A DNA stretch of 64,000 nucleotides from Ignavibacteria bacterium (GTDB taxonomy: Bacteria; Bacteroidota; Ignavibacteria; Kapaibacteriales; UBA4661): assembly GCA_013298775.1 (NCBI GenBank), contig JAAFIV010000016.1, positions 30,394 through 94,393 of the forward strand. The letters run 5' to 3'. The notes beneath the pieces were generated by a model. It was not told where the DNA came from. It ran no database searches and worked only from the letters and a program-made list of their open reading frames with translations. This document shows positions 26,535 to 36,964 of this stretch, one piece after another. The translations under genes were made by a program, and so were the position numbers. Positions within the stretch are counted from its first letter, which is position 1; each line of letters starts with the position of its first letter.

Positions 26535-28286
26535 TTAGCTTATTTCAAATGGTAATTCCACAAAAAAGGTCGAACCTGTGCCTGGCGTTGATTCGCACCA
26601 AACCTTGCCTTTATGCAATTCTACCAGCTTCTTTACAATGGATAATCCTAAACCAGTCGAGTTTTCACCGCCAGTTGGTCGCGAGGAGAGACGCGCAAAT
26701 TTCGTAAAAAGCCGTTGGAGGTCTTCTGTGCGAATTCCTTCTCCTTCGTCCTGAATTTCGATACGCCCGTGCCGTTGCCCGGAAACATCTTGGCTTGTCA
26801 AAACCCGCACTATTACTTGCTTTAAGGCTGGCGAATACTTTATTGCATTCGAGAGAAGGTTATCAATAATTTGGCGAAGAGCTTGGGAATCCGCATATAT
26901 GCTCACGCAATCGCACTCATCGTACACAAGCGAAATACCTTTTTGCTCGGCTTGCTCTTGAAATTCCTCGACAATTTCTTCAATCAATTTCACAGAACAC
27001 CACTCTGGATGTAGCTCGTAATGCCCTGTTTCCATGCGGTTCAGTTCAAGTAGATTGGAAACAATTTCCAACATTCTATCGCATGCAAATATGATTGTTT
27101 TTGCAATGCTGGGAATGGCTTCAAATCGTGTTCGGTCATGGTGGAGAACGATTCTTTCTGCGCTCAGACGAATTGCACTCAGTGGATTTTTCAAATCATG
27201 TGCTGCAATGCCCATGAATTCATCTTTTTCGTGGTTCAGCGTCCGCAAATCCTTTGTTCGCTCGGCTACGCGTTGTTCCAAATGGGTATTGAGTTCGGCA
27301 AGCTGGGCGTTTACGACCTCTAAACTGCGTTGTTGCTGATATTCCCGCGAAACATCATGCCCAAAACATTGAATTTCATACGGAACACTATCACTATCAC
27401 ACACCGCAATAAATTCCCATGCGGTTTCCAGGTATTCTCCCGTTTTGAGAGGCTTACGGAGCATAACGGGAAACATTTTTCCGGGTTCTTGGAGACATTG
27501 CATGACCGTTTGCGTGCATTTCCCCCTGTCCTCTGGATGCACAGATTCTAAAGAAGATTCACCAAGTATTTTTCCAAAAAAATCAAAATGGTCAATAAAA
27601 CCTTGATTTACGTAGGTATATTTTCCTTCTAAATCAGTACGAATGATATAGTGCGAGCTAGATTGCGTCAGCGATTGCGCATATTCAGCATTCCGCTTTT
27701 GCTCCTCTGTTCTGCGAATAGATTCGAGAATGACGGCGCAGGTATCGGTAAATACTTCCAAGAACGTGATGGTATCTTGGGTGTAGGCTTGTGGTGCATT
27801 TGCAATACCAATCATGCCCAGAAGAGCATCATTTGCCAGTATTGGAATACCGAGAAAGGTTCGGAGTGGTGGATGACCATGCGGAGTACCGTGTTTGTGC
27901 GGGTCGGAGGCGGGACTATTGGAGATATACGGCTGCTTTGTATGAATAACGTGTCCATACAGAGAATTCAATTTCGTAAACTCCATTCCTTCCTCACGAT
28001 ATTTCTCGTACAAGGCTGATGTTTCCTCGCTCCACGCAATATTCGTCATGCTCAATATTTTCAGATATGGAGCTTTCGTTTGTGGATGAATAACCACTTT
28101 TGCAAGGAAACCAAATTCACTTTCGGTGAGAGCAAGCAAGGTATCGAGCAATTCGGCAAAAATTGTATTTGGTTTTTCGTTTCCTTGAATAAAAAGCTGT
28201 TGAGCTTTTTGGACTGCTTTTAACAAACGCAAGGAATGATGCTCATTACCAAGCATTTCCTTATCTAAAAGTGTGTTTTGCCCCAT
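26535..28286 (-). CDS. GAF-PAS sensor histidine kinase
   Basis: 583 residues from ATG 28286, chosen because GTGGAG lies about nine bases upstream; the frame reaches back to a GTG at 28331. There is no membrane segment, so it is cytosolic. Visible are a GAF domain (about 40-190, with GIPILANDALLGMIGIAN), a PAS domain with PAC-like end (about 205-315), a coiled coil, HisKA with AAHDLKNP (about His363) and HATPase_c with NAIKYSP, DEGEG and STGLGL. The GAF domain contains a His-rich loop (HKHGTPHGHP) in which a metal or haem site is possible but unproven. It should respond to an intracellular small molecule or redox signal. No response regulator is nearby. Confidence 0.9.
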   Translation of the reverse strand: MGQNTLLDKEMLGNEHHSLRLLKAVQKAQQLFIQGNEKPNTIFAELLDTLLALTESEFGFLAKVVIHPQTKAPYLKILSMTNIAWSEETSALYEKYREEGMEFTKLNSLYGHVIHTKQPYISNSPASDPHKHGTPHGHPPLRTFLGIPILANDALLGMIGIANAPQAYTQDTITFLEVFTDTCAVILESIRRTEEQKRNAEYAQSLTQSSSHYIIRTDLEGKYTYVNQGFIDHFDFFGKILGESSLESVHPEDRGKCTQTVMQCLQEPGKMFPVMLRKPLKTGEYLETAWEFIAVCDSDSVPYEIQCFGHDVSREYQQQRSLEVVNAQLAELNTHLEQRVAERTKDLRTLNHEKDEFMGIAAHDLKNPLSAIRLSAERIVLHHDRTRFEAIPSIAKTIIFACDRMLEIVSNLLELNRMETGHYELHPEWCSVKLIEEIVEEFQEQAEQKGISLVYDECDCVSIYADSQALRQIIDNLLSNAIKYSPALKQVIVRVLTSQDVSGQRHGRIEIQDEGEGIRTEDLQRLFTKFARLSSRPTGGENSTGLGLSIVKKLVELHKGKVWCESTPGTGSTFFVELPFEIS

Positions 28287-28382
28287 ATAATTTTCTCCAC
28301 GCATAAAAGAACAAATACCTATTTTTTCCACCCTTGTACCACTCTGAAAGCTATCTCATAACAACGTGTTTTTTTTCTCCAT

Positions 28383-28505
28383 GGACGTTCGCAAATGGCG
28401 CAGACAGAAGCGTCTAGTAGGCTACCCTCCGAACCAGATTTCGTGCGACTTCGGCAGAACAGACGCTCTTGCCTGTTCGATACAATGAGCATTTTGCGAA
28501 CGTCC
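28383..28505. repeat. inverted-repeat element with GGACGTTCGCAAATG termini
   Basis: Terminal arms GGACGTTCGCAAATG (28383-28397) and CATTTTGCGAACGTCC (28490-28505) pair with a one-base bulge; an inner imperfect pair contains CAGACAGAAGCGTCT. The left arm matches the outer arm of the element at 9180-9298 (CGCAAATGGCGCAGACA). It fills the gap between the kinases at 26535 and 28514 and might also stop transcription. Confidence 0.55.
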
Positions 28506-28513
28506 TTTTGTAC

Positions 28514-29935
28514 TCAAGCATGAATAACCTTTACTGGGATTTCAACCGTAAAGGAACTTCCTTTACTCACTTCAGAAGTGCATGAAATCTGCCCTTTGAG
28601 TACCGTTACCAAGCGAAGCGTAATAGCCAATCCTAAACCTAAACCGCCAAACTGCCGATTTTTACTAGCATCTTGTTGTTGGAAGGGCTTAAAGAGCCGT
28701 TCCACATGCTCTTTCGCAATTCCAATGCCCGTATCGCGTACGCCTATTCGTATATAGCTCGTAGCATCAGTATTGATGCGCTCTTCAAGTGGCATTTCGC
28801 GCAAAGAAATCTCTAAAACAACCTCGCCCTTTTCCGTAAACTTTATTGCATTTGAAAGAAGCTGTCGAATGATGACTCCGAGATGCCGCGCATCGGTTGT
28901 TACCATCAATTCAGAGCTTTCATTTTCAAAGTGCATACTGTATCGAAGCCCTTTTTGCGCTGCTTGAAGCGAATACTGATGCCCAATATCACGGAGAATA
29001 CTCGGTACATGAACAGGCTCAAGACACACTTCAATACCCGAGCTTTCGAGCTGCGACAGCATCATCAAGTTATTAAAAATCTCGTGAAGCTGCTCGCCAG
29101 CATACCCGATTTGTTTCGCAAATTCTAGGCGAATTTCCTCACTGGGCGGGTCGGCACGATTACGTAAAATCTCTGAAAAACCCATGATGGAAGCCAGTGG
29201 CGTCCGTACTTCATGGCTCACATTTCGCAAAAAATCGGATTGAAACTGCTGCGCTTGTTGTGTGGCTTGCATTGCCTCTTGAAGTTGTACATTTTGTTCG
29301 GCAAGCGTTTGTGTGGCTTGGCGAACTTTTTCTTTTACTGAGTCGCGCTCTTCTTCAGCAAGTCTCATTGCAGAATTGCGGATGGAATCTGCAAGATAAA
29401 ATGAAAAAACAACACCCGTCAGGAGCGCAATTGCTATCCACGCGTACCACATTGGCTTTCCTTCGAGTTCAAAGAGCTTTGGTAAGGGAATATTGTACAT
29501 CGCAATGACCATTAAACCAAGGATGAACACTATCTCGCTTCCAAAAACTATCAACATTATTTTTCGGCTAAAAAACATCAAGGCGAGTATTGGCGGGATG
29601 TACAGGGTATATGCAAGGATAGAAAACACCCCACCCGTGATAACCGTTGAAACCATAAACATTGAACTCAGAACAAACAAGAGCCAAAGCATTGACCACG
29701 TCAGGCTTTTGAATACTTTCAAAATAACGAGAGACATAAGGCAGCACACACACTGCAACACCGAGAAATGTGCAAGAATATCCGACCCCAAACTGTAATA
29801 TACAGCACAGCTTCCGAAGGTAATGGCAACGGTAACAAGAACCGAAACAACAACCATCTGAGCGCGTTGTAACTCATCAGAACTTGCCCGTGAACGGAGT
29901 TCCTCTGGTAAAAAATATGCAATAATCTGAAACAT
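28514..29935 (-). CDS. polytopic membrane sensor histidine kinase (HEVRTP type)
   Basis: 473 residues: about six membrane helices (28-185), a coiled coil (190-232), HisKA with His241 in NVSHEVRTPLASIMGF, and HATPase_c with NAIKFTEKG, DTGIGI and a GGLGLGL box. The H box and the DTGIG/FEKF-like signature put it in the common EnvZ/PhoR-like HisKA class, unlike the HDLKNP kinases around it. Its ATG overlaps the TAA stop of the upstream propeller kinase in the pattern TAATG (29933-29937), so the two are translationally coupled. Its closest relative in the window is 33705-35162, which is coupled to its own upstream kinase in the same way. Confidence 0.92.
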   Translation of the reverse strand: MFQIIAYFLPEELRSRASSDELQRAQMVVVSVLVTVAITFGSCAVYYSLGSDILAHFSVLQCVCCLMSLVILKVFKSLTWSMLWLLFVLSSMFMVSTVITGGVFSILAYTLYIPPILALMFFSRKIMLIVFGSEIVFILGLMVIAMYNIPLPKLFELEGKPMWYAWIAIALLTGVVFSFYLADSIRNSAMRLAEEERDSVKEKVRQATQTLAEQNVQLQEAMQATQQAQQFQSDFLRNVSHEVRTPLASIMGFSEILRNRADPPSEEIRLEFAKQIGYAGEQLHEIFNNLMMLSQLESSGIEVCLEPVHVPSILRDIGHQYSLQAAQKGLRYSMHFENESSELMVTTDARHLGVIIRQLLSNAIKFTEKGEVVLEISLREMPLEERINTDATSYIRIGVRDTGIGIAKEHVERLFKPFQQQDASKNRQFGGLGLGLAITLRLVTVLKGQISCTSEVSKGSSFTVEIPVKVIHA

Positions 29936-32900
29936 TAGATTTTCTCCCGTTCTTGGTGGGATGAACGTGGAAGTGTTACGATAAACGTTGCACCCTTTCC
30001 GAGTTCAGACTCGCACCACACCGAGCCATTCATTGCTTCCACCATTTTTTTGACAATACTGAGACCGAGACCAGTGCTATCCTCGCCGCCAGTGGGTTGT
30101 GCTGAAAGACGAGCGAATTTCCCAAAAAGTTTTTTCATATCTTCTCTGGAAATGCCTGGACCTTCGTCCGAGACTTCAACCCGAACCTCACCATTGCGTG
30201 TTTTCAGGCGGACAAACACATTTTTGCCCTGTGGTGAATACTTCACTGCATTGGAAAGGAGGTTGTCAATTATCTGCTCGACTGAGGTTTCTTCCGCATA
30301 GACACGAGCTGTTTCCTCGTGTTCAAGGTGAAGAGAAATGTTCTTCGATTCACCTCGTTCGCGGTAGGTTGCTACGATATCTTGCACTATTGGAAGGACA
30401 TCAAACTCACAAAAGTCCAGTGGAGATGCACTTTGTTCAAAAGAATTTATCTTTAATAGATTTGATGCAAGATGCAAAATTCGGTCGCTTGAATGAAGAA
30501 TATTCGTCAGTATTTTTTCTTGAAATGCTCCATCAATATTGCGCCCTTCGTTCAGCATAATTTCCACCATACCGCGAATGCCCGAAAGTGGGCTGCGAAT
30601 ATCATGTGCGACAATGCCCAAGAACTCATTTTTTTCAGCGTCAAGAGTGCGCAACTGCTCGTTTTGCTCCAACAAACGCTCGCTTGAGTGCGTAATTTCG
30701 ATATTCTTTTCTTCAATTTCTCGTGTTCGTTGTTGTACTAATTGTTGCAATGCTACCTTTTGTTTTTCTAAACGGCGCGAATAAATCTTCACCGATACAC
30801 CAATAACACCAAGTCCGAAAAGCAGCAATAATACTCGCATCCACCAGCGTTCATGCCATGCGGCATCAATGCGGAAGCGCAATATCATTGGCTCGCTCCA
30901 CCGATACGCGCCCGGTTCAATTGCCCGCACCTCCAAGCAATACCGTCCTGTTGCAAGAGTAAGAAAGGTAGCAACGGCTTCCTGTTGCGGCTCCGACCAC
31001 GTACTATCGGCATGGGCATCCTCCGCAGGGCGCATGGTTTCTAGCCCACGTTCATCTAACAAGCGGTATTGGTAGCTAACAATATCTTCACCGAAGACCA
31101 CCGAAAGAAATCCAAGCTGAATATCGGAACCATGTGGAAACACGATTTCACGCGCATTTGCTCCCAGCCCTGTATTGACAAGGCTTTCAGAGCTATTGTT
31201 TTGAAGGTAAATTTCGGTGAGTGGTTCTTTTTTACCATTGATTTTGAGGAAAATTGGCATGGGCGACGGCGTTACTGGCGGCGTAGTTCCTGCATTGGGA
31301 ACATTGACCAAGCCCTTTGCAGTGCCAATCCACATTCCCGATTCTTTTCCGCCCCAGAGGATTGCTCGAAACGCAATTTCATTGGCAGGTAAGCCACCAT
31401 TTTCATTCAAGAAAAAGTAGTCTCCTTTTCCGCGATACACGACCACACCTTGACTTGTACCAATCCACAACGCACCTTTTTCATCAACAGCAATCGCTTT
31501 CATGTTGATAATTTCCTCGCCAGTAGGAGCGTAGTAAATTGGCACTTTCACGACACCTTCAGCAGTATAGTGAAAAAGCCCAAGCCCCGTGCAAAGCCAG
31601 ATGTCATCCGCACTTTTCACGACCATATCATTGATTTCAAACTCGCTCGCAATCTCGCTTGGAAAGCTCTTACTGATGTCACGAAAACGGTCGCTTGCTT
31701 CATCGTATTGAAACAAATACTTCATTCGTTCACGACTTCGTCCAGCAGCAAAAAGAATACCTTCTGGACCTTCTTTGAAGATACGGATAACGGAGGACAG
31801 CCCACGCGAACCGTTGTACAAGATTGCCTTTGGAGTCCGCATCGTTCCTTCTTCGCTGATACGAAACGCCCCAGCATCAAGCTCCCCAGTTGCCCACACG
31901 TTTTGTTTTGAGTCCGCAAAAAGGTAAAACAAGGTGGGATTACGCTCAGTTTTTGAAAGCGTAAACACGCTATCAAGGGCAATTCCACGTGCAGGAATTC
32001 GTTGTACATTGAGGTTTTGTGCGGGTACACGCAATAGTTTCCCATCGGTGGTGCCGCTCCAAAGCGCAGTGCGCGTGTGGGCGAGGCAGAGGAAATCGGT
32101 ACTGCGGGTGCGCATCACCTGTTCTGCCGCGACACTGCTTGCTTCTGCGGTGCTTTCCATATTGCCACCTCCCAAGATGCTATTTCCAAGACCAGCAATC
32201 ATGCTGCTTCCAGCACGTATTGTCCGAATACCATTTGGTTGGAGAATCATACTCGACCGCAAACGATAGGCTGCCATGCCATCGGATGTGAAAATGGTTC
32301 CGGCGGAATCCTGCGTGATTGCTTGTATGTAGCCCCGCGAGTTATTGGCAAGCTCAATCGGCACAATGGTACTGGGTTTCAAAAGTGCCAATCCTTCATC
32401 GGAGCTAATCCAGATTTCACCTTGCTTGCCCGATAAAATCATGTTTACTGTTGAGAACGGTAGCGGACAGGGACGAATGGTGATAGCGTTTGCGGCAAGT
32501 GAGTATTTGTCAGGGTTTCCAGACATTTTTCGTGGCGCGGCATCGCGTTCTTCAATCAGAAATAAGCCCGAAAGCCACGTTCCGACCAAAACAGCACCTT
32601 CTTTTGTGCGATGCAGTGTGGAAACACCATCAAGGGAAACCCGCGTAAACGCTGAGATGAGTGCGCCTTGCTCATTCGTATGCAGTTCGTAAATGCCGCC
32701 AGAATAGGCAATCCACAGACATCCTTTACCAAAGGAAAGGATATCCGAAGCAGCCTCCAAAGGCGCGTCATTACTTGGTAGAATAAGTTCCTGAAAACTA
32801 TCGGTTGAACGATTGAAATAAAAACAGAACCCCGTTTGAGAACAAACAATGATGCTCCCAAAACCGTCTTCGGCAAAGGAAAATGAGCGTACAAAGCTAT

Positions 32901-33552
32901 TTGTCTGACAGCGAGCGGGAAACGGAAAACGCTTCACTTTGCCTTGATGAAAGCGCACAACGGATTTCGATTCCGCTATCCACAAGGTTCCGTCTTGCTC
33001 TTCAAAAATTTGCTTGGGATAATTGATGGTGGAATCGGTTTCGACGCGCTCACCGTGAATAATCTCTCGAAAGCTGATGGTATCAGGTGTTTCGCGTATC
33101 TCTGCTATCCCCAAATCATGCCCAACGAGAATGCGATTAGAGCGAGTGCGGTACAAATACTTCACATATCGCGACGGTAAATCGTTCCGAAAATTCCGAA
33201 AGCGCGAACCATCGAAGCGCGATAAGCCTTCATCTAAGCCAATCCACAATATGTTGTTGGTGTCTTGTGTTACTGCTTTTGTTGCATTTGCAGAAAGTCC
33301 GTTTTTAGTTTTGTAAATATCCACTTTGAAGCGAATATTTGCGCCAAAAACTGTTTTGGGTTGGTTCTGGTTCAAAAGCGGAAATGCTGGAGAGGAAAAC
33401 ACGGGAGTAAAGGCACTGAAAAAAGCATATACGCTCACGGAAAAAAATATCCCCAATGCACAAAAAGCAGAATGAAGACAAAAAGATATACTGCTCCCAA
33501 AAAGGAGCCTACATATTTTTGATGAAGGAATCCTACGACAAAGCATAAACAT
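29935..33552 (-). CDS. two-component-propeller sensor histidine kinase
   Basis: About 1205 residues; ATG 33552 is preferred over the TTG one codon upstream. In order: signal peptide/membrane segment, a long periplasmic beta-propeller of Reg_prop repeats (for example ILWIGLDEGLSRFDG, ALWIGTSQGVVVY) to about 780, a Y_Y_Y-like beta-sandwich, one membrane helix (about 930-945), coiled coil, HisKA with His984 in AHDIRSPL, and HATPase_c with NAVKYSP, DEGPG and STGLGL. Propeller sensors of this kind in Bacteroidota usually detect extracellular glycans, but they are typically hybrid kinases with receiver and AraC domains; this one ends after HATPase_c. It is a paralogue of 42958-46662 over its whole length. 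Its stop overlaps the start of the kinase at 28514. Confidence 0.93.
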   Translation of the reverse strand: MFMLCRRIPSSKICRLLFGSSISFCLHSAFCALGIFFSVSVYAFFSAFTPVFSSPAFPLLNQNQPKTVFGANIRFKVDIYKTKNGLSANATKAVTQDTNNILWIGLDEGLSRFDGSRFRNFRNDLPSRYVKYLYRTRSNRILVGHDLGIAEIRETPDTISFREIIHGERVETDSTINYPKQIFEEQDGTLWIAESKSVVRFHQGKVKRFPFPARCQTNSFVRSFSFAEDGFGSIIVCSQTGFCFYFNRSTDSFQELILPSNDAPLEAASDILSFGKGCLWIAYSGGIYELHTNEQGALISAFTRVSLDGVSTLHRTKEGAVLVGTWLSGLFLIEERDAAPRKMSGNPDKYSLAANAITIRPCPLPFSTVNMILSGKQGEIWISSDEGLALLKPSTIVPIELANNSRGYIQAITQDSAGTIFTSDGMAAYRLRSSMILQPNGIRTIRAGSSMIAGLGNSILGGGNMESTAEASSVAAEQVMRTRSTDFLCLAHTRTALWSGTTDGKLLRVPAQNLNVQRIPARGIALDSVFTLSKTERNPTLFYLFADSKQNVWATGELDAGAFRISEEGTMRTPKAILYNGSRGLSSVIRIFKEGPEGILFAAGRSRERMKYLFQYDEASDRFRDISKSFPSEIASEFEINDMVVKSADDIWLCTGLGLFHYTAEGVVKVPIYYAPTGEEIINMKAIAVDEKGALWIGTSQGVVVYRGKGDYFFLNENGGLPANEIAFRAILWGGKESGMWIGTAKGLVNVPNAGTTPPVTPSPMPIFLKINGKKEPLTEIYLQNNSSESLVNTGLGANAREIVFPHGSDIQLGFLSVVFGEDIVSYQYRLLDERGLETMRPAEDAHADSTWSEPQQEAVATFLTLATGRYCLEVRAIEPGAYRWSEPMILRFRIDAAWHERWWMRVLLLLFGLGVIGVSVKIYSRRLEKQKVALQQLVQQRTREIEEKNIEITHSSERLLEQNEQLRTLDAEKNEFLGIVAHDIRSPLSGIRGMVEIMLNEGRNIDGAFQEKILTNILHSSDRILHLASNLLKINSFEQSASPLDFCEFDVLPIVQDIVATYRERGESKNISLHLEHEETARVYAEETSVEQIIDNLLSNAVKYSPQGKNVFVRLKTRNGEVRVEVSDEGPGISREDMKKLFGKFARLSAQPTGGEDSTGLGLSIVKKMVEAMNGSVWCESELGKGATFIVTLPRSSHQEREKI

Positions 33553-33704
33553 CAAGCAAAAAGAGGTGTACGCAGCGTGAGACGATACACAATAACCTCA
33601 AAACACAACGAAAGACAGAATTTACATTTTTTCATCGAAATTCATCAGAACAATATTTGTCGGAGTAATTTCATTCATCTGGCAGAATTCAAGCTCGTTC
33701 GGCA

Positions 33705-35162
33705 TTACGCAACGATTTGTGGTATCTCCACAATAAACGTCGTGCCTTTGCCGACTTCTGATTCACACCACACCCGCCCGTTCATTGCATCAACAAGGTA
33801 TTTCGTTATTGCCAGTCCTAAGCCCAAACCGCCGTATTGTCTTGTTTGTCCGGCATCGTGTTGGTGAAAGGGTGCGAAAAGTTTTTCGCGAAATTCTGGC
33901 GCAATCCCAATACCTGTATCTCGCACCGTCCAGCGAACAACATCGCTCAGATATTTATCGCTGTCGGAAATAACTTCGCAAGAAAAAGTAATGGTCCCTT
34001 TCTCCGTAAACTTCACTGCATTTGAAAGCAAATGATGAACAATTTGCCTGAGATACATCATATCAACGTTCATCCATTCTTCATCGCCAACCGTGTATTC
34101 TTGCTTCAGAATCAAACCTTTTGCTTCAGCTTTCCCAGCAAAATCTCGAACTATTTGCTGAGAAAAACTCGAGAGAATCACTCTTGCAGGAGAGATGGAA
34201 ATTCCAGAATGTTCAAACGTAGAAAGTGTGAGAATGTTATTGAAAATATCCAGAAGATTTTTCCCCGCAGCATCAATATGTTTGAGCGATTCGCGAGCAT
34301 TGGGGTTTTCTTCTCCCACTTGGTCGGAGAGAATTTCGCCAAAGCCCATGATAACCGCAAGCGGCGTGCGCACTTCATGGCTCACATTTCTCAAGAAATC
34401 GGATTGAAGATTCTTTGCCGCTTCGGAAACCTTGATTGCGTCTTGCAGCTCTTTATTACGCTCTTCGAGGTGATAATTGATAATCGTGATGTTTTCTTGC
34501 TGCTCTTCCAAGTGCCGCGTTGCCTCGTCTATGCGTGTTTGCACGGTGTCGCGCTCTTGTTGTAGCTCGCGGTATGCTTCTTGCCGAATGGCATCGGAAA
34601 TGTAGAATGAGCCGAAGATACCGAACAGCAACGTCAGTGTTATCCCGCCATACACAAGTTCGTTGGAAGAGAGTATGAATGCGGGTTCTGGGGTTTTCCC
34701 TGTCATTTCCAGAACTACAAAAACAACAACGATACCAGCCAAACACAAAAATATTTGCATCATCCGTTGCGGTCCGTAGTAAATCAATGCAATGACCAAG
34801 GGAGTCGCAAAATTAAAGACCAACACCGAGTATAAACCACCCGTTAAAATCATTGCAAAGACATTCAAGCACATCAAGCCAATAACCACAATATTGACAG
34901 GAACACGAATATTCTGTGTCCAATACCACCCCGCAAGACCGATTATTCCAAGACAAAACGTAAAGACATTGAGAGCGACCAATGACATTTTTCCAAGAAG
35001 CACAAAACTCAAGCATCCCAGAAAAGAAGCCGATGAGATGATACAAAGGGTGAGAAACAGGAAAAATTGAAGTTGATATTCCAAGGAGCGTATATTCATC
35101 GCAACATACGCTGGAATAACATGACGAGCCAAGGTACGCATAGAATCCAAAAATTTCTCCAT
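33705..35162 (-). CDS. polytopic membrane sensor histidine kinase (HEVRTP type)
   Basis: 485 residues: about six membrane helices (30-190), coiled coil (195-250), HisKA with His262 in NVSHEVRTPLAVIMGFGEIL and HATPase_c with NAVKFTEKG, DTGIGIAPEF and GGLGLGLAI boxes. It closely resembles the kinase at 28514 in length and layout. The ATG overlaps the stop of the upstream kinase at 35162 in the pattern TGATG (35160-35164), indicating translational coupling. Its last ~25 residues (WCESEVGKGTTFIVEIP) resemble the HDLKNP kinases instead, suggesting that the catalytic ends have been homogenised. Confidence 0.92.
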   Translation of the reverse strand: MEKFLDSMRTLARHVIPAYVAMNIRSLEYQLQFFLFLTLCIISSASFLGCLSFVLLGKMSLVALNVFTFCLGIIGLAGWYWTQNIRVPVNIVVIGLMCLNVFAMILTGGLYSVLVFNFATPLVIALIYYGPQRMMQIFLCLAGIVVVFVVLEMTGKTPEPAFILSSNELVYGGITLTLLFGIFGSFYISDAIRQEAYRELQQERDTVQTRIDEATRHLEEQQENITIINYHLEERNKELQDAIKVSEAAKNLQSDFLRNVSHEVRTPLAVIMGFGEILSDQVGEENPNARESLKHIDAAGKNLLDIFNNILTLSTFEHSGISISPARVILSSFSQQIVRDFAGKAEAKGLILKQEYTVGDEEWMNVDMMYLRQIVHHLLSNAVKFTEKGTITFSCEVISDSDKYLSDVVRWTVRDTGIGIAPEFREKLFAPFHQHDAGQTRQYGGLGLGLAITKYLVDAMNGRVWCESEVGKGTTFIVEIPQIVA

Positions 35163-36700
35163 CAGTTTTCCTTGTGAGTTTGTATAGGTAATTCCACAAT
35201 AAACGTCGCGCCCTTACCCAATTCCGATTCGCACCACACCGTACCATTCATCGCTTCCACCATTTTTTTCACAATGCTTAAACCTAGTCCCGTACTGTGT
35301 TCTCCGCCTGTTGGCTGTGCTGAAAGGCGTTCATACTCCCCAAATAATTTACTCATATCGTCGTTTGAAATTCCTGGACCTTCGTCCTGAATTTCTAGGC
35401 GGACACTTTGATTTTTTTCGCTTAGTCGTACGATAATGTTTTTTTGTATCGGTGAAAACTTAATGGCATTAGAAACAATATTGTCAATAACTTGAACCAT
35501 TCTTTTTACATCAACGATAGCCCAGTATTCTTTCTTAGATACTTCAAAAATTATCTTTTGCTCTTTTCTTGTAAGTGCCTCTTCGTAATGCCTAAGAACG
35601 CCACGAGTAATATCAAACAGCTCTGCGGGCTGTAAAAATATCTCCAGTAATCCGGACTCACGAGCAGCAGTATCCAATAAATCCATCACCATAATGTTCA
35701 TTCTCTCGCCAGATTCGTAAATATGGTGGATTATCTCTTTTGTTCGGGTATCAAACTCAGAATTATCCAAGAGGACACTTGACAACCCAATGATACCTTG
35801 AATAGGATTTTTTAAATCATGCGAAACAATACCGAGCATATTTAATCGAAACTGCTCTGCATCAACAAGTTTTTGATTTTGTTGTTGCATTACCTCATTC
35901 ATTTCGTAAAGTTCGTGATTCACCAGAGCTAAATTATTGGTCGTGTTTTGAAGCTCAATAATCATTCGTTCACGCGATTCCTCAGCAGTTTGAAGTTCTT
36001 GGAGTGCTTTCTCTAGTTCCTCGCGCTGTTGCCGTAGGTGATACTTTGCAAGAAACGTACTTCGATACACTACCGAAAACGCTAATCCTGCGAGAAGTCC
36101 CAGTATAGAGCCAATGAATACTTGTGAAAAAATATAGATTTTCACCGTTTGGATTTGCTGTGCTGTGAATACTGCTGTGGTCTTGATATTCCACCAAGCA
36201 ACCAAAAACGGCAGAGCGGAAAAAAAACCTATCAGTATTGTTTTTCCAATAGGTAGAAAGCCTAAAATCATACAAAAAAACAGGACAAAACCTATATTTG
36301 TCGTTGTCTGTTCCTCAAAAGGAATAAAAATTTGCACTGAGGCTTGAGCAATATTCCCCAAAGCGATGACTGCAATAAATAAATACTGATGAAACCGCTC
36401 AAAAAAACGAGTAGTACGAATTGAAAGAAGCAGACCGAAAGGAAGCAGCGAAAACAAAACCCTCAACTCTAAAAACAATTTTTTATCAGCAATGTGATAA
36501 ATACTGAATGTATTTTCTACAACGACGACCATAATCAAAATCCCAAACCAAAGCGGAATAAGGGCATTACGATAGAGCTTGAAAATAAAATCATTTCTAT
36601 CCTGACGATATGCTGGCTCAAGAGCAGAAGGAAATTCAGCTCCAATAATGGTACGCAGCCAGCCTACCCCTCTATTCCCAAACAATCTTTGTATATTCAT
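35162..36700 (-). CDS. polytopic membrane sensor histidine kinase (HDLKNP type)
   Basis: About 512 residues from ATG 36700 (the frame opens at a TTG at 36739). A polytopic membrane N-terminus (roughly six helices up to residue ~215) is followed by a long coiled coil, HisKA with SHDLKNP (about His294) and HATPase_c with NAIKFSP, DEGPG and STGLGL. The HisKA segment AEQFRLNMLGIVSHDLK and the DTAARESG motif are shared with the kinase at 57156, its closest relative over the phosphotransfer domain. Its stop overlaps the ATG of the downstream kinase at 33705. The 264 bp upstream (36701-36964) are AT-rich and show no gene. Confidence 0.9.
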   Translation of the reverse strand: MNIQRLFGNRGVGWLRTIIGAEFPSALEPAYRQDRNDFIFKLYRNALIPLWFGILIMVVVVENTFSIYHIADKKLFLELRVLFSLLPFGLLLSIRTTRFFERFHQYLFIAVIALGNIAQASVQIFIPFEEQTTTNIGFVLFFCMILGFLPIGKTILIGFFSALPFLVAWWNIKTTAVFTAQQIQTVKIYIFSQVFIGSILGLLAGLAFSVVYRSTFLAKYHLRQQREELEKALQELQTAEESRERMIIELQNTTNNLALVNHELYEMNEVMQQQNQKLVDAEQFRLNMLGIVSHDLKNPIQGIIGLSSVLLDNSEFDTRTKEIIHHIYESGERMNIMVMDLLDTAARESGLLEIFLQPAELFDITRGVLRHYEEALTRKEQKIIFEVSKKEYWAIVDVKRMVQVIDNIVSNAIKFSPIQKNIIVRLSEKNQSVRLEIQDEGPGISNDDMSKLFGEYERLSAQPTGGEHSTGLGLSIVKKMVEAMNGTVWCESELGKGATFIVELPIQTHKEN

Positions 36701-36964
36701 AGAATAAGAAACGAAAAATGCACAGAAAAATCGCCACAAGTATTTGGTAATAATCAGCTTGTATTATTTTTGACAAACTCAGGGTAATAGACCTCGTCAA
36801 GTATGATAGTGAGCTTGTGGAAATATCATTAACTAAAATTGCATGCACTGAAGATAAGAATTATCAATATTCTAGCGTTAATTGGTTAAAAGCTAAATAA
36901 AGCAAAAAACAAATAATGACCGAAGATTTTTTGTTGTAAATTCAATGCCTTACGGGTTATTCTC

